From Rutidosis leptorrhynchoides (Eukaryota > Streptophyta > Magnoliopsida > Asterales > Asteraceae), in assembly GCF_046630445.1 (NCBI RefSeq), contig NC_092341.1, positions 293,450,001 to 293,514,000 on the forward strand: a stretch of 64,000 nt of DNA, written 5' to 3'. The notes below the pieces were generated by a model. The model did no database searches. It had not been told where the DNA came from and was given only the letters and a program-made list of their open reading frames with translations. Of the stretch, positions 48,601 through 60,341 are shown one piece after another (positions within the stretch are counted from its first letter, which is position 1; every line of letters begins with the position of its first letter). Made by a program: the position numbers and the translations under genes.

Positions 48601-49051
48601 ATGTATTTCATTATTAATACACTTAATAATATATTTACTTATCATTTAACATAATTAACCAAGTGTATCAATATCTTAATATGATTCATATGTACCTAGT
48701 AAGACGTTGTTATAACGATAATCGTTATATATATCGTTTTCGAGTTTCTTAATTTAATAGTCTCATTTTTATGTATATAACTCATTGTTAAAATACCTAA
48801 TGAGATAGATACTTATAATAAAATCATGTTAACTATATATATAACCATATATATGTCATCGTATAGTTTTTACAAGTTTTAGCGTTCGTGAATCACCGGT
48901 CAACTTGGGTGGTCAATTGTCTATATGAAACCTATTTCAATTAATCAAGTCTTAACAAGTTTGATTGCTTAACATGTTGGAAACACTTAATCATGTAAAT
49001 AACAATTTCATTTAATATATATATAAACATGAAAAAGTTCGGGTCACTACA
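45610..49051 (-). repeat. 3' LTR of element 4
   Basis: 3442 bp. On the minus strand it starts TGTAGTGACCCGAAC at 49051 and ends GGGACATTTCA at 45610. It carries the widely shared block at 46640-46870 that also occurs inside element 1, and the GTTGGTGAG/GAATAAACATG block near 45958-46000. There are no ORFs of note. Its partner LTR is outside the window. Confidence 0.88.
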
Positions 49052-49086
49052 GTACCTACCCGTTAAATAAATTTCGTCCCGAAATT

Positions 49087-52000
49087 TTAAGCAGTTGGAG
49101 GTGTTGACGTAACTTCTGGAAATAAATGCGGGTATTTCTTCTTCATCTGATCTTCTCATTCCCAGGTGAACTCGGTTCCTCTACGAGCATTCCATCGAAC
49201 CTTAACAATTGGTATCTTGTTTTGCTTAAGTCTTTTAACCTCACGATCCATTATTTCGACGGGTTCTTTGATGAATTGAAGTTTTTCGTTGATTTGGATT
49301 TCATCTAATGGAATAGTGAGATCTTCTTTAGCAAAACATTTCTTCAAATTCGAGACGTGGAAAGTGTTATGTACAGCCGCGAGTTGTTGAGGTAATTCAA
49401 GTCGGTAAGCTACTGGTCCGACACGATCAATAATCTTGAATGGTCCAATATACCTTGGATTTAATTTCCCTCGTTTACCAAATCGAACAACGCCTTTCCA
49501 GGGTGCAACTTTAAGCATGACCATCTCTCCAATTTCAAATTATATATCTTTTCTTTTAATGTCAGCGTAGCTCTTTTTTCGACTTTGGGCGGTTTTCAAC
49601 CGTTGTTGAATTTGGATGATCTTCTCGGTAGTTACTTGTATTATCTCCGGATCCGTAATCTGTCTATCCCCCACTTCACTCCAACAAATCGGAGACCTGC
49701 ACTTTCTACCATAAAGTGCTTCAAACGGCGCCATCTCAATGCTTGAATGGTAGCTGTTGTTGTAGGAAAATTCTGCTAACGGTAGATGTCGATCCCAACT
49801 ATTTCCAAAATCAATAACACATGCTCGTAGCATGTCTTCAAGCGTTTGTATCATCCTTTCGCTCTGCCCATCAGTTTGTGGATGATAGGCAGTACTCATG
49901 TCTAGACGAGTTCCTAATGCTTGCTGTAATGTCTGCCAGAATCTTGAACTAAATCTGCCATCCCTATCAGAGATAATAGAGATTGGTATTCCATGTCTGG
50001 AGACGACTTCCTTCAAATACAGTCGTGCTAACTTCTCCATCTTATCATCTTCTCTTATTGGCAGGAAGTGTGCTGATTTGGTGAGACGATTAACTATTAC
50101 CCAAATAGTATCAAAACCACTTGCAGTCCTTGGCAATTTAGTAATGAAATCCATGGTAATGTTTTCCCATTTCCATTCCGGGATTTCAGGTTGTTGTAGT
50201 AGACCTGATGGTTTCTGATGTTCAGCTTTGACCTTAGAACACGTCAAACATTCTCCTACATATTTAGCAATATCGGCTTTCATACCCGGCCACCAAAAAT
50301 GTTTCTTGAGATCCTTGTACATCTTCCCCGTTCCAGGATGTATTGAGTATCTGGTTTTATGAGCTTCTCTAAGTACCATTTCTCTCATATCTCCAAATTT
50401 TGGTACCCAAATCCTTTTAGCCCTATACCGGGTTCCGTCTTCCCGAATATTAAGATGCTTCTCCGATCCTTTGGGTATTTCATCCTTTAAATTTCCCTCT
50501 TTTAAAACTCCTTGTTGTGCCTCCTTTATTTGAGTAGTAAGGTTATTGTGAATCATTATATTCATAGATTTTACTCGAATGTGTTCTCTGTCCTTCCTGC
50601 TCAAGGCGTCGGCTACCACATTTGCCTTCCCCGGGTGGTAACGAATCTCAAAGTCATAATCATTCAACAATTCAATCCACCTACGCTGCCTCATATTCAG
50701 TTGTTTCTGATTAAATATGTGTTGAAGACTTTTGTGGTCGATATATATAATACTTTTGACCCCATATAAGTAGTGCCTCCAAGTCTTTAATGCAAAAACA
50801 ACCGCGCCTAATTCCAAATCATGCGTCGTATAATTTTGTTCATGAATCTTCAATTGTCTAGACGCATAAGCAATCACCTTCGTTCGTTGCATTAATACAC
50901 AACCGAGACCTTGCTTTGATACGTCACAATAAATCACAAAATCATCATTCCCTTCAGGCAATGACAATATAGGTGCTGTAGTTAGCTTTTTCTTCAATAA
51001 CTGGAACGCTTTCTCTTGTTCATCCTTCCATTCAAATTTCTTCCCTTTATGCGTTAATGCAGTCAAGGGTTTTGCTATTCTGGAAAAGTCTTGGATGAAC
51101 CTTCTGTAGTAACCAGCTAGTCCTAAAAACTGGCGTATGTGTTTCGGAGTTTTCGGGGTTTCCCACTTTTCAACAGTTTCTATCTTTGCCGGATCCACCT
51201 TAATACCTTCTTTGTTCACTATGTGACCGAGGAATTGAACTTCTTCCAACCAAAATGCACACTTTGAAAATTTAGCGTACAATTCTTCCTTCCTCAATAC
51301 TTCTAACACCTTTCTCAAATGTTCACCGTGTTCTTGGTCATTCTTTGAGTAAATAAGTATGTCATCAATGAAAACAATGACAAACTTGTCAAGGTATGGT
51401 CCACACACTCGGTTCATAAGGTCCATGAACACAGCTGGTGCATTAGTTAAACCAAACGGCATGACCATAAACTCGTAATGACCGTAACGTGTTCTGAAAG
51501 CAGTCTTTAGAATATCATCTTCTTTCACCCGCATTTGATGATACCCGGAACGTAAGTCAATCTTTGAATAAACAGACGAGCCTTGTAGTTGATCAAATAA
51601 GTCGTCGATTCTCGGTAGTGGGTAGCGGTTCTTAATGGTAAGTTTGTTCAACTCTCGGTAGTCGATACACAATCTGAATGTACCATCTTTCTTCTTGACA
51701 AACAAAACAGGAGCTCCCCACGGTGATGTGCTTGGTCGAATGAAACCACGCTCTAAAAGTTCTTGTAATTGGCTTTGCAGTTCTTTCATCTCGCTGGGTG
51801 CGAGTCTGTAAGGAGCACGAGCTATTGGTGCAGCTCCTGGTACAAGATCTATTTGAAATTCAACGGATCGATGTGGGGGTAATCCCGGTAATTCTTTCGG
51901 AAATACATCGGGAAATTCTTTTGCGATGGGAACATCATTGATGCTCTTTTCTTCAGTTTGTACTTTCTCGACGTGTGCTAGAACAGCATAGCAACCTTTT

Positions 52001-52691
52001 CTTATTAGTTTTTGTGCCTTCAAATTACTAATAAGATGTAGCTTCATGTTGCCCTTTTCTCCGTACACCATTAAGGGTTCTCCTTCTTCTCATACAATGC
52101 GAATTGCATTTTTATAACATACGATCTCTGCTTTCACCTTCTTCAGCCAGTCCATGCCAACTATTACATCAAAACTCCCTAACTCTACTGGTATCAAATC
52201 AATCTTAAATATTTCGCTAACCAGTTTAATTTCCCGATTCTGACATATATTATCTGCTGAAATTAATTTACCATTTGCTAATTCGAGTAAAAATTTACTA
52301 TCCAACGGCGTCAATGGACAACTTAATTTAGCACAAAAATCTCTACTCATATAGCTTCTATCCGCACCCGAATCAAATAAAACGTAATCAGATTTATTGT
52401 CAATAAGAAATGTACCCGTAACAAGCTCCGGGTCTTCCTGTGCCTCTGCCGCATTAATATTGAAAACTCTTCCGCGGCCTTGTCCATTCGTGTTCTCCTG
52501 GTTCGGGCAATTTCTAATAATGTGGCCCAGTTTTCCACATTTATAACAAACTACATTGTCAAAACTTGCTCCGACACTACTTGCTCCGCCATTACTCGTT
52601 CTGACACCATTTGTTCCTTTCGTTCTGTTAACCCCTGGTCCGTAGACCTCACACTTCACCGCGCTATGACCATTTCTTTTACACTTGTTGA
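49087..52691 (-). pseudogene. Element 4 gag (C-terminal part) and pol with three internal stops
   Basis: A single frame from the junction at 52691 down to TAA at 49089-49087, with stops at 52092-52090, 49542-49540 and 49158-49156. It starts within the first gag knuckle (NKCKRNGHSAVKC), then CYKCGKLGHIIRNC near 52540, protease DSGADRSY near 52360, RT with [10 protein letters not shown] near 51370, RNase H ([17 protein letters not shown] near 50930), integrase ([32 protein letters not shown] near 49875) and a chromodomain-like tail ending MKKKYPHLFP. Two stops are TGA where a CGA codon is likely (element 3 has CGA at the site of the last one), as expected from loss of methylated CpG. The N-terminal gag is missing because of element 5. 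Confidence 0.92.
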
Positions 52692-54130
52692 TGTCAAAGC
52701 AGAGGGGTATAAAATACTATTAAATTTTAGCAGAAAATACTATTAAATACGATACAATTTTACACAAGATATTTATTTATTTATAGAATGGATATACTTA
52801 AACCTTGCTACAACACTTATAGGCAGTGTACCTAATCGTACAGTAGTGTAGTTTTTAGTAAGTCCGGTTCGTTCCACAGGGAAATCTTTAAACAAAGCTC
52901 AACGCTATATTAATTTACTTTTATAAAAATACAAATATATATATAGGTAATGTTATTATTATAAAAGGGGGGTTTTTACCGTTTAATGACCGGTTTGTCG
53001 ATTTTAAAACTTTAGTCGCAGTTAAAACCTAATGTAAAATATAAAATAAATACAGACTTAAATTTAAGCGTAAAGTAAATAACGATAATGAAATTGCGAA
53101 TAATAAAAATGCGATAAAATAAACTTGCGATAATTAAAAATACGATAATTAAAAGTGCGATTAAATAAAATAACAATAAATAAAAGTGCGATAATTAGAA
53201 GTGCAATTAAATATAAAATAAAGGAAATAAAATATGAAATAAAAGAATTATGCTTATTTAAACTTCCGTAATCATGATGTTTGACGTGTTGATTTTAGTT
53301 TTATGCCCATGGGTTAATTGTCCTTTGTCCTGGATTATTCAATATGTCCGTCTGGTTTTTGTCCATAACAGTCCATCAGTCATAAATATAAATTGCAAGT
53401 GTCCTTGTCAAATTATTATTATACCCGACGATAAATATTCCAACTAATTGGGGATTCGAATTGTAACAAGGTTTTAATACTTTGTTTAATGAATACACCA
53501 GGTTATCGACTGCGTGTAAACCAAGGTTTTACTACTTTGTTAACAATTACACCAATTACCCTTGAATGTAATTTCACCCCTGTTTTAATTATTCTAGTGG
53601 CTATTAATCCATTCCCGTGTCCGGTTAAATGAACGATTATTCGTACATATAAATACCCCGCCCATCGTGTCCGATCGAGTGTATATGGTAATTTATAGGG
53701 ACGCCCAATTGTAAATCTTTATATTAACATTAACAAACTTTCATTTAGTTAAACAAATATAAAGCCCATTAATAGCCCATAGTCTAGTTTCCACAAGTGT
53801 CGTTCTTTTGTCCAAACCCCAATTATGGTACAAAGCCCAATTACCCAATTTTAGTAATTAGCCCAACATCATGATTACTTCGTTTTAAACAAGCATAATA
53901 ATAACTTAGCTACGAGACATTAATATAAAAAGGTTGAACATAACTTACAATGATTAAAAATAGCGTAGCGTTACACGGACAGAATTTCGACTTACACCCT
54001 TACAACATTCGCTAACATACCCTTATTATTAGAATTATAATTAAAATTAAAATATAAATTATAAATATAAATATATATTACTTATGAAGAGGAAGAGAAA
54101 AAGGATGATCAAAACTCGTCAGAAAACTGG

Positions 54131-54140
54131 CTATTTATAG
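54131..54140 (-). promoter_or_regulatory. Candidate TATA box of the element 5 LTR
   Basis: CTATAAATAG on the minus strand, 21 bp downstream of the nearest palindrome (54162). Transcription would then start about 30 bp further on, near 54100. This is motif and position only; I have no transcript evidence. Confidence 0.6.
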
Positions 54141-54161
54141 GACCTGACCAGCAATCTCACA

Positions 54162-54209
54162 CCATGCGACTCGCATGGTTTTGTGCTTCTGGCCATGCGA
54201 GTCGCATGG
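54162..54209. repeat. Paired CATGCGA..TCGCATG palindromes in the element 5 LTR
   Basis: CCATGCGACTCGCATGG at 54162-54178 and CCATGCGAGTCGCATGG at 54193-54209, separated by 14 bp, 31 bp start to start. The second extends to GGCC...GGCC. The same pair with the same spacing is at 59270-59317. Confidence 0.95.
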
Positions 54210-54681
54210 CCACCCTGGATTCAGCCAACTACTTTTGTTTTCTTCTTGCCGACGTAATATAATAATAATAATATATATAATATATAATTATATATAATTA
54301 TATATATATTATATTATATTCTTGTGCATAGTAGACTAGATATTTTTGGTCCGTTGCGTCGGGCGTTTCTTCTTGGCTCAGGTCCCGGTTCCGGATTTTC
54401 GGACGTCCTTGCGTATTATTTTAAATTGCGTACTTTGCGTCTTGTAACTTGTACTCTTGTCATTTTGAGACGTTCCTCATCAATATTTTGAACCTTTTTG
54501 ATTGTATCTTGTACTTTTTAGCTCTTTGGACCTTTTTGTCTTCAATTTGTCGAATCTGCCTTTTGTCTTCACCTTTTATTATTTAAACGAATATCACTTG
54601 TAAATAGAACAATTGCAACTAAAAGCTTGTCTTTCTTGAGGAATAATGCTATGAAATATATGTTCGTTTTTAGCATTATCA

Positions 54682-56762
54682 AATATTCCCACACTTGAGC
54701 GTTGCTTGTCCTCAAGCAACATTGTCTTGAAATACTAGAATCACTTCTTTATTCTTCATACTTTGTACATCAGTGATTTCTATACGGCGGTATAAACAAT
54801 GGTAGTAACGATATGGTTTACAGTCCCACATGACTATAAAAATTTAGATCCATTAAGGAAATTGGATCTTTATGAAAACATTTGATCTTTCGAAATCTAG
54901 TTTTTACCCTAGATAAGTTTTCCGGAATAACCCTTTACCGGTGTTTGCAAAATATTTTTGTGGGTTTGGTGGGTTTCAGATTTGAAAATTTTAGCTCAAA
55001 ACTTGCGGTTTTGTGTCACCCACTTGCTAACCTTGTATTTGGAAAGCAACACGTCCAGTTTACTTGTTCCGTATATTACCTTTCGGTAAACTACCGTCCG
55101 GTTGTAAAGGAAAGCGTTGAACAAGCAACTGTTAAGGCAATGTCTCGTGACATGCTTTTGATTATGGCCTATAACGTGTCGGACGCAATTACTATCCTTG
55201 GTAGGAGCAATAGTAAAGCTCACCCTTATAATTTGTCGGTCTGGCACAAGGTCCTGTCTTTGACCATGTTATGCAACCACCGTTCTTACGGTTGACACCC
55301 GATTTAGTTCAGGTGACCTAATGAATTCCATGTGAATTCCTAGGATTTTACGTTCAATGGTAATGAACGCATTGAAAATAGGGTTTTTAGAAAACAAATC
55401 AGTTTGTATTTTTTTGATCAAAATATTTTCTCGTTCAAGCTCGAGTTTAGATATCATTGAATTCCATGAGTTTGAATTCTCAATCTTTAAGGTCAATCTC
55501 TAGGATTGAGTAATATCAGTCTTAAAAGCTGATTTTTAATCTTTAAGGAGATTATCCTTTCTGGGGATCTGATTCATTAGTCTTATCCAGCTAATTTGCA
55601 TGGTGCCCCCCCATTGTACTTGATAAATCCTTCTCATGGTTAGGATAAATCTGACCACTTGGCGACCCTGTTTAATGCTGAGGTCCGTGGATTTCCTGCT
55701 GATTTTAGTGATGACTTTTCTAGATTTTTCGTCAACCTACAGCTGGTCTGAACGACAACTTCATGACCTAAATCAAGAAGCGCGTGTCTTTTTCGGAAGA
55801 CTTTACTTCCTTTTAGTGATGGAATTGATTCATCGTGTAGATCCATCTTTTCTTTTCTTTCATTGGGTAAAACAGTTTAGTTTAGTTCAAAGCAAAAGTA
55901 TTTTCAGTTATTTGTTACAAATATATGTGGCATATGTTTAAAATAACTTGGTAAATTTTCCCACACTTGGCTTTTTATTTTTCTTTTTATCGTCCTCTAT
56001 TCCATTTTAAATGAATTTTAACATTTTAGTTTGTTTCTCAATTTATGTCCTTTCCGAGGTAACAATAATTTCGGTGTTAAAACCTAGTTTTATCGTTCAT
56101 AAATATGTATAAACATGATTTTGAATTCATTTAATTGAAAATTTTGAAAAATTTTACTAGAATTGGGTAGTCAGTATATAAGACTAGGGCTGTTCTTTTT
56201 TATCAGAGAGCACTAGATTCTAATACAACTACTGCTTTACTAGTATTTTTAATGGTAACCAAGTGTTTAATATAAAAATTTTAAAATCCGAAAGAATTTA
56301 ACCCCTTCCCACACTTAAGATCTTGCAATGCCCTCATTTGCAAGAAATCAGTAACAATTTAAATTATTGAGGGTGATTTGTGTGAAAATGATTAAATTTT
56401 TACCAAAGTTTCCAAATATATTGGCGTTTGTTTGCTGAATGATAAATGGTGCACGTCATTTGTTCATTCCGTCTTGTTGTTATTTCACATACATTTTGCA
56501 TCATTGTCGTCAAAATTACTTGCTTTTGCTGAACTTAATGCCAGTCTTTGAAAACGCGTTGTTTTACCCTGTTTTGTGCATAAAATAGAATACATACAAT
56601 ACAAATATAATCATACATGCAATTTGAAATGGAACTTTGGCATCCCACTTTCAAACTATAAGAAAAATATTAGTACACAATAATAATAAGAATATCAAAC
56701 ATTACATAAACGTAAATAAATGTTAAGTGTTTAAAATAAAAATAAAGATTACCAACTTATCT
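54682..56762 (-). other. Element 5 3' untranslated region
   Basis: About 2.1 kb with no gene I can support. Open frames at 54882-55295 and 55636-55941 on the plus strand show no recognisable features. Minus-strand purine motifs AAGTGTGGGAA occur three times (near 54693, 55967 and 56314); the first abuts the LTR and is the polypurine tract, and the others are PPT-like copies. Confidence 0.6.
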
Positions 56763-59125
56763 CTACTGATCAGGAGGTGGGTTAGGAGGAAAATTAGGAT
56801 ATGGATCCCAATTCATGTTCGCGTCCGGGTTCCATGGCTGATTATAGGTGTACTGGTATGCTGCGTCATAATCATATGAATCATAGGGTGGTCTCATCTC
56901 TGGCTGATGTGCGGGATAGTATGCGGGTCGGGTCGGATAATACATCTCACCAGGCTGCAACTGGCTTATAATTTGGCGCTGATGATAATCCCATCGGTCA
57001 TGCTCTCGTTGCCGGGAATGCTCGTAGTCATTCCGGCGTTGCCAAGCCTCGTACTGCATATGCCTATCATAGTTCGTCATGTATTCATCCTCCATACGAA
57101 TACCTAAATCAAGAGCAGTCTCCCGAACAACTCCTATAATGTTGTTCGCCTCCTCCATCTCATCATCCGAACCTCTCTCTACCTGTCGCTGAGGTCCCTC
57201 GTATCGATATACCCGACCACGTCTCATCAATAATACCCTTGCACCGTGATAAAGGTTTGAACTTATAGTTTCACCTCCGTCCTCTATTTCGTTCATTGGA
57301 CCCCCTTGGTGCTTATCTACACCTAAATACTCTCCAATGAGAGTAATGAAAATACCACCACCTATAATACTCCCCGATTTCATCCCCGAAACTACATTAG
57401 CGAGATAATAACCAACACAATAGGGAATGTTAACGAAACTCCTCGGGTCTCTAATACACTTAAGGTAGAACAAATCGTTTACGGTCAATTTCTCCTTATT
57501 CCTACCCCTTTGTGTAATTGTGTTTGCTAAGAATCTATGAATCACCCGGAGTTCAGCTCTGTCTATATCTAAGTATGTATGATTTCCACTGGCGTGAAAT
57601 TCATTAAAGTGTGACATACGCCTCCAGACAGCGTTAACATCAAATTCCCTATCTACCCTTTCTCCTTGGGCAATCAGGCTATTACAGTCGGGGCTCAAAA
57701 GTTCAGCAGGGGTGTAAATCTGTAAGGCCCTAGCTAAATCTATCATGGACATTCTGTACATGCGTCCACCTAACAGAAATCTAATAAAGCTTCTATCATC
57801 TATCCTCCTAACATCACTGTTTAACTTAATAGTACTAAGTAATTCTATACACCATTCCCTATATATGGTTCTACGAATGGAAAATAGGCGCATCCAATCG
57901 TTAAACTGAGAATTACCATACCTTTGCACTAATAATTGCCGAATCGGTTCGGCAAGGTCAACTGTTTCCAAAGGTACCCAGTCAATTGCCCTTGGCATTT
58001 CAACAACCTTAAAGTAGAGAATGTGCATGTTCTTTTGATAGTCTGGATACTCTATCCAACATCTATCAAATCTTAGATTTGGGTGTAACTGATCTTCATT
58101 AATGTCTAAACTCAGAATCCTTTGATGTGGAGCGAATTGACGAAACTGATTCACGAATAATTGATCTTGATCGTGATAAGGAATATGTTGCTCCTCCTGT
58201 TCTTCTTCTTCTTGTTGCATATGTTGTTCCTGTTCATGAAACATTTCCGGTTCGGGCTCTGGTTGCCTGGACGATGATGCTCCTGATCCTCCAGTATCGG
58301 CTTTCTGCAAAACACATTAAACACAAAATTTGTGCATCCAAATATGCATTAGTGTTAGCAAAATAATAACTTGAAACAATTATGATGACCTGTTCAATTC
58401 ATAACACATTTTATACACATTTTCTTAACGATAACAATTCTACACTTTTACATACGAAAATGTGTACAATGTTTTATCACATTTAAACTCTTAAACATGT
58501 CAACAATAATTATTATAACAATTAAACACTTGTTACATGGCATTCAAATCAAACTAGTGCTCATTTTCATATTTTTGTCAAGTCTACACTTTGTCAAATA
58601 AGCATATACGAAAAATGTACATCAAGTTCATAAGCATTTATCTCAAATAACATGCCAAAATAATCACTACTAGCAATGAAACAAGTTTCAAATGGCCTTT
58701 ATATCAAATTATCCAAGTTCATGAATTTTTAGGCTTAAAAAGTCTACTTTAATTCTCAAAAACATGTTTAGGCTCAAAGTTTGGATCAATTAACTACCTA
58801 AACATGTTACACTACTTAATTTAGCAACAATTCATGACAAAAATCGGCCATAACCTGTTTATATCAAAAAGCCCCAAATTGCTCAAGAACACAAACCCTA
58901 GATTCTTAAAAATTTGAAGTTTTTAGCTTCAATTCATGTTAAATAGCTTCTATCTAGGATATACATGCATAATATAACAACAATTTAGCTCTAATTACAT
59001 CTAAATTTAACAAAATCAAAATATAAATTTTCTAGCTCAAGAACACAAAAATTCGAATTTAAAGAGATTAGGGGTGAAATTTTTACCTTTCTCCTGAAGG
59101 GGTTGAGACTACTGAATCTAGGCAT
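56763..59125 (-). CDS. Env-position ORF of the Athila element, apparently two exons
   Basis: Main frame 58304-56763 (514 codons, ending in a Pro/Asn-rich tail) has no ATG at its start. It follows a good acceptor (TGTGTTTTGCAG, ending at 58305). Upstream, ATG at 59125 opens 13 codons (MPRFSSLNPFRRK) ending at 59087 exactly on a donor AAG/GTAAAA. Removal of 59086-58305 (782 bp) keeps frame in phase 0. The protein has an acidic Gln/Glu-rich N-terminus, a central globular part (RCWIEYPDYQKNMHILYF; FIRFLLGGRMYRMSMIDLAR; GYYLANVVSGMKSGSIIGGG) and a charged C-terminus rich in Arg, Tyr and Pro. It resembles the ATHILA ORF-1 family of unknown function as I recall it. One hydrophobic stretch (SIIGGGIFITLIGEYLGV) could be membrane-associated but is not a clear envelope architecture; no signal peptide is seen. 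No stops, so it is recent. Confidence 0.72.
58305..59086 (-). other. Predicted intron of the env-position gene
   Basis: Begins GTAAAAATTT and ends TTTTGCAG on the minus strand, is AT-rich (roughly 70%) with a pyrimidine-leaning 3' end, and lies in phase 0 between two open segments. This size and composition are normal for plant introns. It is predicted from sequence only. Confidence 0.6.
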
Positions 59126-59269
59126 GATTATTGTGAAGTTTTGCAAGAAATTTGGTGAAAATTGGTGAAAAATTGAGAGGGTTTTGGAGATGGTTCGTGT
59201 ATATGTGTGTGTAATGTGAGAGACAGAGCAGAACTCGGCTGCCTTTTGATCCTGTCCAGTTTTTAACAG

Positions 59270-59317
59270 CCATGCGAGTCGCATGGCTTAAGCCTTTCCC
59301 CCATGCGACTCGCATGG
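59270..59317. repeat. Paired CATGCGA..TCGCATG palindromes upstream of the env-position ORF
   Basis: CCATGCGAGTCGCATGG at 59270-59286 and CCATGCGACTCGCATGG at 59301-59317, spacer 14 bp. This is the LTR pair at 54162-54209 with the two variants in opposite order. The second is extended to CCCC...GGGG. It lies 145-192 bp upstream of the ATG at 59125, followed on the minus strand by CT/CA-rich leader-like sequence (CTCTGTCTCTCACATTACAC). Confidence 0.95.
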
Positions 59318-59337
59318 GGGTATTTTCCAGGGTTTTT

Positions 59338-59342
<5 letters not shown>

Positions 59343-59390
<48 letters not shown>
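59343..59390. repeat. Homopolymer tract, 48 T
   Basis: An uninterrupted run of 48 T (poly(A) on the element's coding strand). Its exact length may be uncertain because of sequencing slippage. Confidence 0.9.
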
Positions 59391-59394
<4 letters not shown>

Positions 59395-60341
59395 AAACCT
59401 TATACTTTTAAAACATGAAATTTAATAAAATTTTAAAAATTTTGTTTCTTTTTAAGACGAGGTCGTTTCGGGACGATGCCCTAGTCCGTCCCTCGACAAA
59501 ATTTTAAAATTTGTCTTTTTGTAGCGATTGTTTTAAAAGCTAAGATTTTTGGGTTTTTTAATGTTTTTGGCATACTTTAAATCAATAAGATTAAAAATAA
59601 TGATAACAAAAGTTCTCGTCCCTCCCTCGGGTAAAGCAATTTCGGTTCAAAGACCTAGTCTTCAACTTACGACGAATTTTAAAAATCATATTCTTAACTT
59701 AATGAGATAAAGTAAATTTTTGTTTTTAAATTCACACAACATAAATATAAAATTCAAAATTAAAAATTCACACCAAACTTAAAATTTGAAATGCATAAAA
59801 TTAAAATTTCATATTTTAAAAATTAAAAATTCAAACCAAACTTAATTTAAAAATTCATAAATTCATATCAAACTTATATTAATTTTTCAAATATTTATAA
59901 TTTAAATATATTGTTTTTACAAAGTTTACAATATTAATTTAAGATTTAAATATTAATTTTAAAAACATGGTAAAAATAAATTTAAAAATCTTTTTTTTTT
60001 TTCTTTTTATCCCACTTTAATCAATCAAATATTATCAAAAATATGCGCCCCTCTTTTCGGTAAAGTAATTTCGGTTCCAAGACCTAATTTAACTCATGAC
60101 GAATTTTTGAAATATTTTGGGTTGATTGATTAAAGATATTTATACCTTAAGAATAAACGTTAAATTTCGCAGTGATGTAATAAATTTTTGAACGATATCA
60201 ATAATTTCGGTCGCCAAACCTAATTTTATTTAATACCAATTTAATACTTTTTAGCGAACAAATTAGCGTTTATTATCAAAAGGTTAAAAATAAAAATAAA
60301 AATAAAAAAAACTGTACAGACATACCTGTGAAATAGATTTC
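59391..60341 (-). other. AT-rich spacer between small ORF and palindromes
   Basis: No ORF. It includes AAATTTTAAAATT-type low-complexity runs and three loosely similar CTAGTCC/GACCTAGT.TT phrases (near 59480, 59660 and 60080). On the minus strand a canonical donor CACAG/GTATGT lies at 60326/60325, 16 bases after the small ORF's stop. Confidence 0.5.

Larger units (their letters stand above)
45610..52691 (-). mobile_element. Element 4: Tekay-like chromovirus, 3' part
   Basis: Minus-strand element: 3' LTR 45610-49051, pre-LTR block at about 49052-49086, pol and part of gag up to 52691, where element 5 is inserted. The remaining gag, PBS and 5' LTR lie beyond 64000. The LTR resembles that of element 1 in the U5 region (the phrase AATAGATCTATCTTTAGGAT occurs in both), so the two families are related. 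Confidence 0.9.
52692..54681 (-). repeat. 3' LTR of element 5
   Basis: 1990 bp. On the minus strand it starts TGATAATGCTAAAAACG at 54681 and ends GCTTTGACA at 52692. It is preceded by the polypurine-like CAAGTGTGGGAATATT. It contains paired palindromes at 54162-54209, a TATA box at 54131-54140 and AT-rich dinucleotide sequence near 54250-54320. The other LTR is outside the window. Confidence 0.85.

Noticed and set aside
54882..55295. 137-codon plus-strand ORF in the element 5 3' UTR
   Set aside because: No recognisable motif, antisense to the element, no start context or neighbours. It could be a captured fragment but I cannot support it.
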